Shown here: positions 13,226 to 15,265 of the stretch, one piece after another | Position numbering within the stretch: position 1 is the stretch's first letter | Layout: each line of letters starts with the position of its first letter | NCBI GenBank assembly: GCA_023145935.1 | Contig: JAGLDB010000024.1 | Location: 1-15,265, forward strand | Length of the DNA stretch: 15,265 nt | From: Candidatus Sabulitectum sp. | Lineage (GTDB): Bacteria > Fermentibacterota > Fermentibacteria > Fermentibacterales > Fermentibacteraceae | Direction: 5' to 3' | The notes under the pieces: generated by a model | The model's database searches: none | The model's input: the letters and a program-made list of their open reading frames with translations, nothing else | What the model was told of the DNA's origin: nothing | Position numbers and translations under genes: made by a program

Positions 13226-15265
13226 AAGTATCGTTTTGTGCTGTGGAATATGGTTCAGGAATGAGTCCTTGAAAGCTTCAGACTGAATATTTTCTGCTGC
13301 ACGGAGTATTTCGTCTTTCGCAGACTGCTTCCATTTCACAGATTCCTTCAGACAGGTTTTTCTTGTCTCCGCTGAAATGTCTGGATTCTTCAAAAGCGTA
13401 GAATATATTCTGTACCATTTCCAGTGAATTTCTGGAAGGCTTTTAACATCTGCGATCTCAGTACTTTGTGCTTCATCCAGAAGTTTCTGAACAGTACTGT
13501 TTGAGTTGTCGCTCAGTGCAAGACAAAGGGCAAGGTCTGTTCTGATCGATGGAGTGTAACGGCAGATCTCATATTCATCAGAGAGTCTTAAAGCACTTTC
13601 GAGAAAGCTGCATGCTTTTTTGTAGTCTTTACCCGCAAGCTGGATTACACCAGCCAACTGATTGTTCTCAATTATTCCGTCTCTGTCTTTCACCTCCAGA
13701 CATAACTTCAGTGCAGCAGCGCAGGATTCTTCCGCTGAATGCATATCGCCCAGTTGAATACTTACCAGTGTACAGTTTGTAAGCAGAATTCCCTCCATGT
13801 TGCGCAAGCCAATCTGTCTGGCAATTCCCAGGGCTTCTGAATAGAAGTCATCAGCTGTTTTCGTCTGTCCAAGAGCAAGCATTGCATTGCCCATGTTGTT
13901 CAGTGATCGGCACATGCCTGGTTTGTCATCCAGTTCTCCGGATAAGTTCATGCTTTCCACAGCTATATCGTATGCCTCTTCCATCTCACCGCGGTCGTTG
14001 TAAATAATACCGATGTTTCTAAGAATGTTTGCTTCCCCGGCCAAGTCATCGATCTCTTTAAGTATTTGAAGTGACTTCCTGTAGAATTCAATGGCTTTTG
14101 TTCTGTGATTGCTTTTCCAGTAAACCAGGCCGATATTGCAGAGAGTGTTGGCTTTACCGGCTTTCAAACCCAGGCGTGTAGAGATGGCCAGGCTTTTATG
14201 CAACTCCGCAAGAGACATGGGAAAGAGAGACCTGTCGCAGTGAATCAGCCCGATGTTGTTGGATAGTCTGGCTTCCTCTTCCTTGTTATCCAGCTGTATT
14301 GCCAGTTTCATTGATTCTGTGTACACATTCAGGGCTTTCTCAAGATCTCCTTTCATCCAGTACGAAACACCGATACTGTTTGCTATCTTCAACTTATCAA
14401 AGGCATTATCCTGTGTATATGCAATTCTTTGAGCCTTTCTGAATATTTCAAGACCTTTTGTGAATTCGCCTGAATCTCTGTAGGTCGCTCCCAGTATCAG
14501 TCTTGCGGGGATCATCCCCGGTTCCCGACTGATCACATCTACAAGAAGATCTCTTGAGTGCTGGATGTGTTCTTTGTTCTTTTTAGTTTGCCACAGATGA
14601 AGGGCCTGCAGGTATTTCTCGTAGGTAGAAGCGGATTCAACAGCAGCTTCCGGGATAGCATTGTATTCATCAGGGCTGCAGCCCATTGCTTTCAGAATGC
14701 CATCAGCGAGTTTGCCTTTCAGAGAGGGCAGATCATCCAGTTCCTCGGTCCATGTGTCCATCCAGACGGTTCTGCCGGATTCAACTTCTTTTAGAGTGAC
14801 TGAGAGTTGCATCTGAGACCCTGTTCGCTGAATGGTTCCCTGTACAAAGCTTGTAGAGCCAAAATTTCTTGCAATCTCTTCATTGCTCGCGCCTGTTCGC
14901 ATGGAACGCATCAGCGATGTTAAAGACACAACAGATATCGAGTTTCTTGTGGAAAGGTCACTGAGCAGATCTGCAGATATCCCATATGCATAGAATTCAT
15001 CCTCAGGATTGCCAATGTTTACCAGAGGAAATGCCGCAAGAACAGCTGGGCCTGCTTTCACAACAGGACTTACTTCAGTCACCGTTTCCGGGAAGATATC
15101 AGCCTGACCTAGAAAATGGATCTGAAGCAGTCTGCCCAGCCCTTTAAGTCGTGCAAGCCCCATGTAGACAGTTCTTGGCCTTTCCTTCTCCTTTAGTTGC
15201 AAAAGCACTTCTCTGCTTAGCAGGATGCCGCCGCCAGGTGCTTTTTGCTCAAGCCGTGAGGCAAC
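13199..15265 (-). CDS. Class III nucleotidyl cyclase / TolB-like / TPR signalling protein, C-terminal part
   Basis: The frame is open to the right edge and gives 688 residues of a longer protein. Residues 1-52 are the end of a class III adenylate/guanylate cyclase domain: ASRLE (2-6) with Arg4 as the expected transition-state arginine, APGGGILLS (9-17), and LARLKGLGR (37-45). Residues about 75-195 form a TolB-N/FlgO-like domain, with AAFPLVNIGNPED, GISADLLSDLS and FVQGTIQRTGSQMQLSVTL. Residues about 210-600 hold roughly eight to ten TPR units of the 40-residue kinesin-light-chain kind, recurring as N-x-x-x-x-N-I-G-x-x-Y. The catalytic metal-binding part of the cyclase lies outside the window, so activity cannot be judged. 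A start at GTG 15208 would cut the cyclase domain and is not credible. It is convergent with the LPS operon. Confidence 0.88.
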   Translation of the reverse strand, partial: VASRLEQKAPGGGILLSREVLLQLKEKERPRTVYMGLARLKGLGRLLQIHFLGQADIFPETVTEVSPVVKAGPAVLAAFPLVNIGNPEDEFYAYGISADLLSDLSTRNSISVVSLTSLMRSMRTGASNEEIARNFGSTSFVQGTIQRTGSQMQLSVTLKEVESGRTVWMDTWTEELDDLPSLKGKLADGILKAMGCSPDEYNAIPEAAVESASTYEKYLQALHLWQTKKNKEHIQHSRDLLVDVISREPGMIPARLILGATYRDSGEFTKGLEIFRKAQRIAYTQDNAFDKLKIANSIGVSYWMKGDLEKALNVYTESMKLAIQLDNKEEEARLSNNIGLIHCDRSLFPMSLAELHKSLAISTRLGLKAGKANTLCNIGLVYWKSNHRTKAIEFYRKSLQILKEIDDLAGEANILRNIGIIYNDRGEMEEAYDIAVESMNLSGELDDKPGMCRSLNNMGNAMLALGQTKTADDFYSEALGIARQIGLRNMEGILLTNCTLVSIQLGDMHSAEESCAAALKLCLEVKDRDGIIENNQLAGVIQLAGKDYKKACSFLESALRLSDEYEICRYTPSIRTDLALCLALSDNSNSTVQKLLDEAQSTEIADVKSLPEIHWKWYRIYSTLLKNPDISAETRKTCLKESVKWKQSAKDEILRAAENIQSEAFKDSFLNHIPQHKTILSAFVTETL
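13203..13223. terminator. Perfect hairpin in the tail-to-tail gene overlap, possible bidirectional terminator
   Basis: AGCGTTT (13203-13209) and AAACGCT (13217-13223) form a perfect 7-bp stem with a 7-base loop. It fills almost all of the 27-base overlap (13199-13225) between the kinase gene and the convergent cyclase/TPR gene, so it codes for the last residues of both proteins. On the plus strand a short T-run comes only about 10 bases later (TTTT near 13234). On the minus strand only TT follows. Termination would be weak; protection of 3' ends or blocking of read-through is also possible. Confidence 0.45.

Noticed and set aside
15152..15208. Cyclase/TPR gene starting at GTG 15208 as a complete gene
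   Set aside because: The frame stays open to the window edge and the 19 upstream residues match the end of a class III cyclase domain, so the gene is partial.
1..15265. Mobile element, CRISPR array, tRNA or rRNA
   Set aside because: No transposase or integrase motif, no regularly spaced direct repeats and no cloverleaf or rRNA-like segment were seen on either strand. Dense operon packing leaves little room for them.

Overview
The window looks like a chromosomal segment from a Gram-negative (LPS-making, outer-membrane-bearing) bacterium of moderate GC. Three traits suggest an uncultured lineage of the Fibrobacterota-Chlorobiota-Bacteroidota (FCB) superphylum, for example a Fermentibacteria-like one. 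These are a secreted metalloprotease with a type IX-like C-terminal sorting domain, a PorV/FadL-like barrel, and an LptC with a lipobox. This placement is inference from gene content; no marker gene such as 16S rRNA is present.

Layout. Bases 1-1896 (minus strand) hold a putative secreted zinc metalloprotease, followed after 8 bases by the start of a lipoprotein gene that runs off the left edge. A terminator-shaped hairpin lies inside that lipoprotein's signal-peptide codons. Bases 1897-2131 are a divergent intergenic region. Bases 2132-3535 (plus strand) encode a beta-CASP metallo-beta-lactamase ribonuclease that starts at TTG. From 3595 to 13225 eleven plus-strand genes are packed with overlaps or gaps of at most 11 bases: outer-membrane barrel, kdsB, kdsA, kdsC, kdsD, lptC, lptA-like, lptB, rpoN, archaeal-type gatD, and adenosine-specific kinase. 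Bases 13199-15265 (minus strand) hold the C-terminal 688 residues of a class III nucleotidyl cyclase / TolB-like / TPR signalling protein that runs off the right edge.

How the genes work together. KdsD, KdsA, KdsC and KdsB are the complete four-step route from ribulose-5-phosphate to CMP-Kdo. LptC, the LptA-like protein and LptB are part of the machine that moves finished LPS across the envelope. LptB next to RpoN is the same order known from Proteobacteria. The unexpected part is what follows rpoN: a GatD, the asparaginase-like subunit of the archaeal GatDE tRNA-dependent amidotransferase, and a DUF355 adenosine-specific kinase, a family best known from archaea. Both appear translationally integrated into the operon, and no GatE is visible. 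The operon ends tail-to-tail with the cyclase/TPR gene in a 27-base overlap made almost entirely of one perfect hairpin.

No tRNA, rRNA, CRISPR array, insertion sequence or transposase was seen. No gene-free stretch exceeds 300 bases; the longest is 235 bases (1897-2131).
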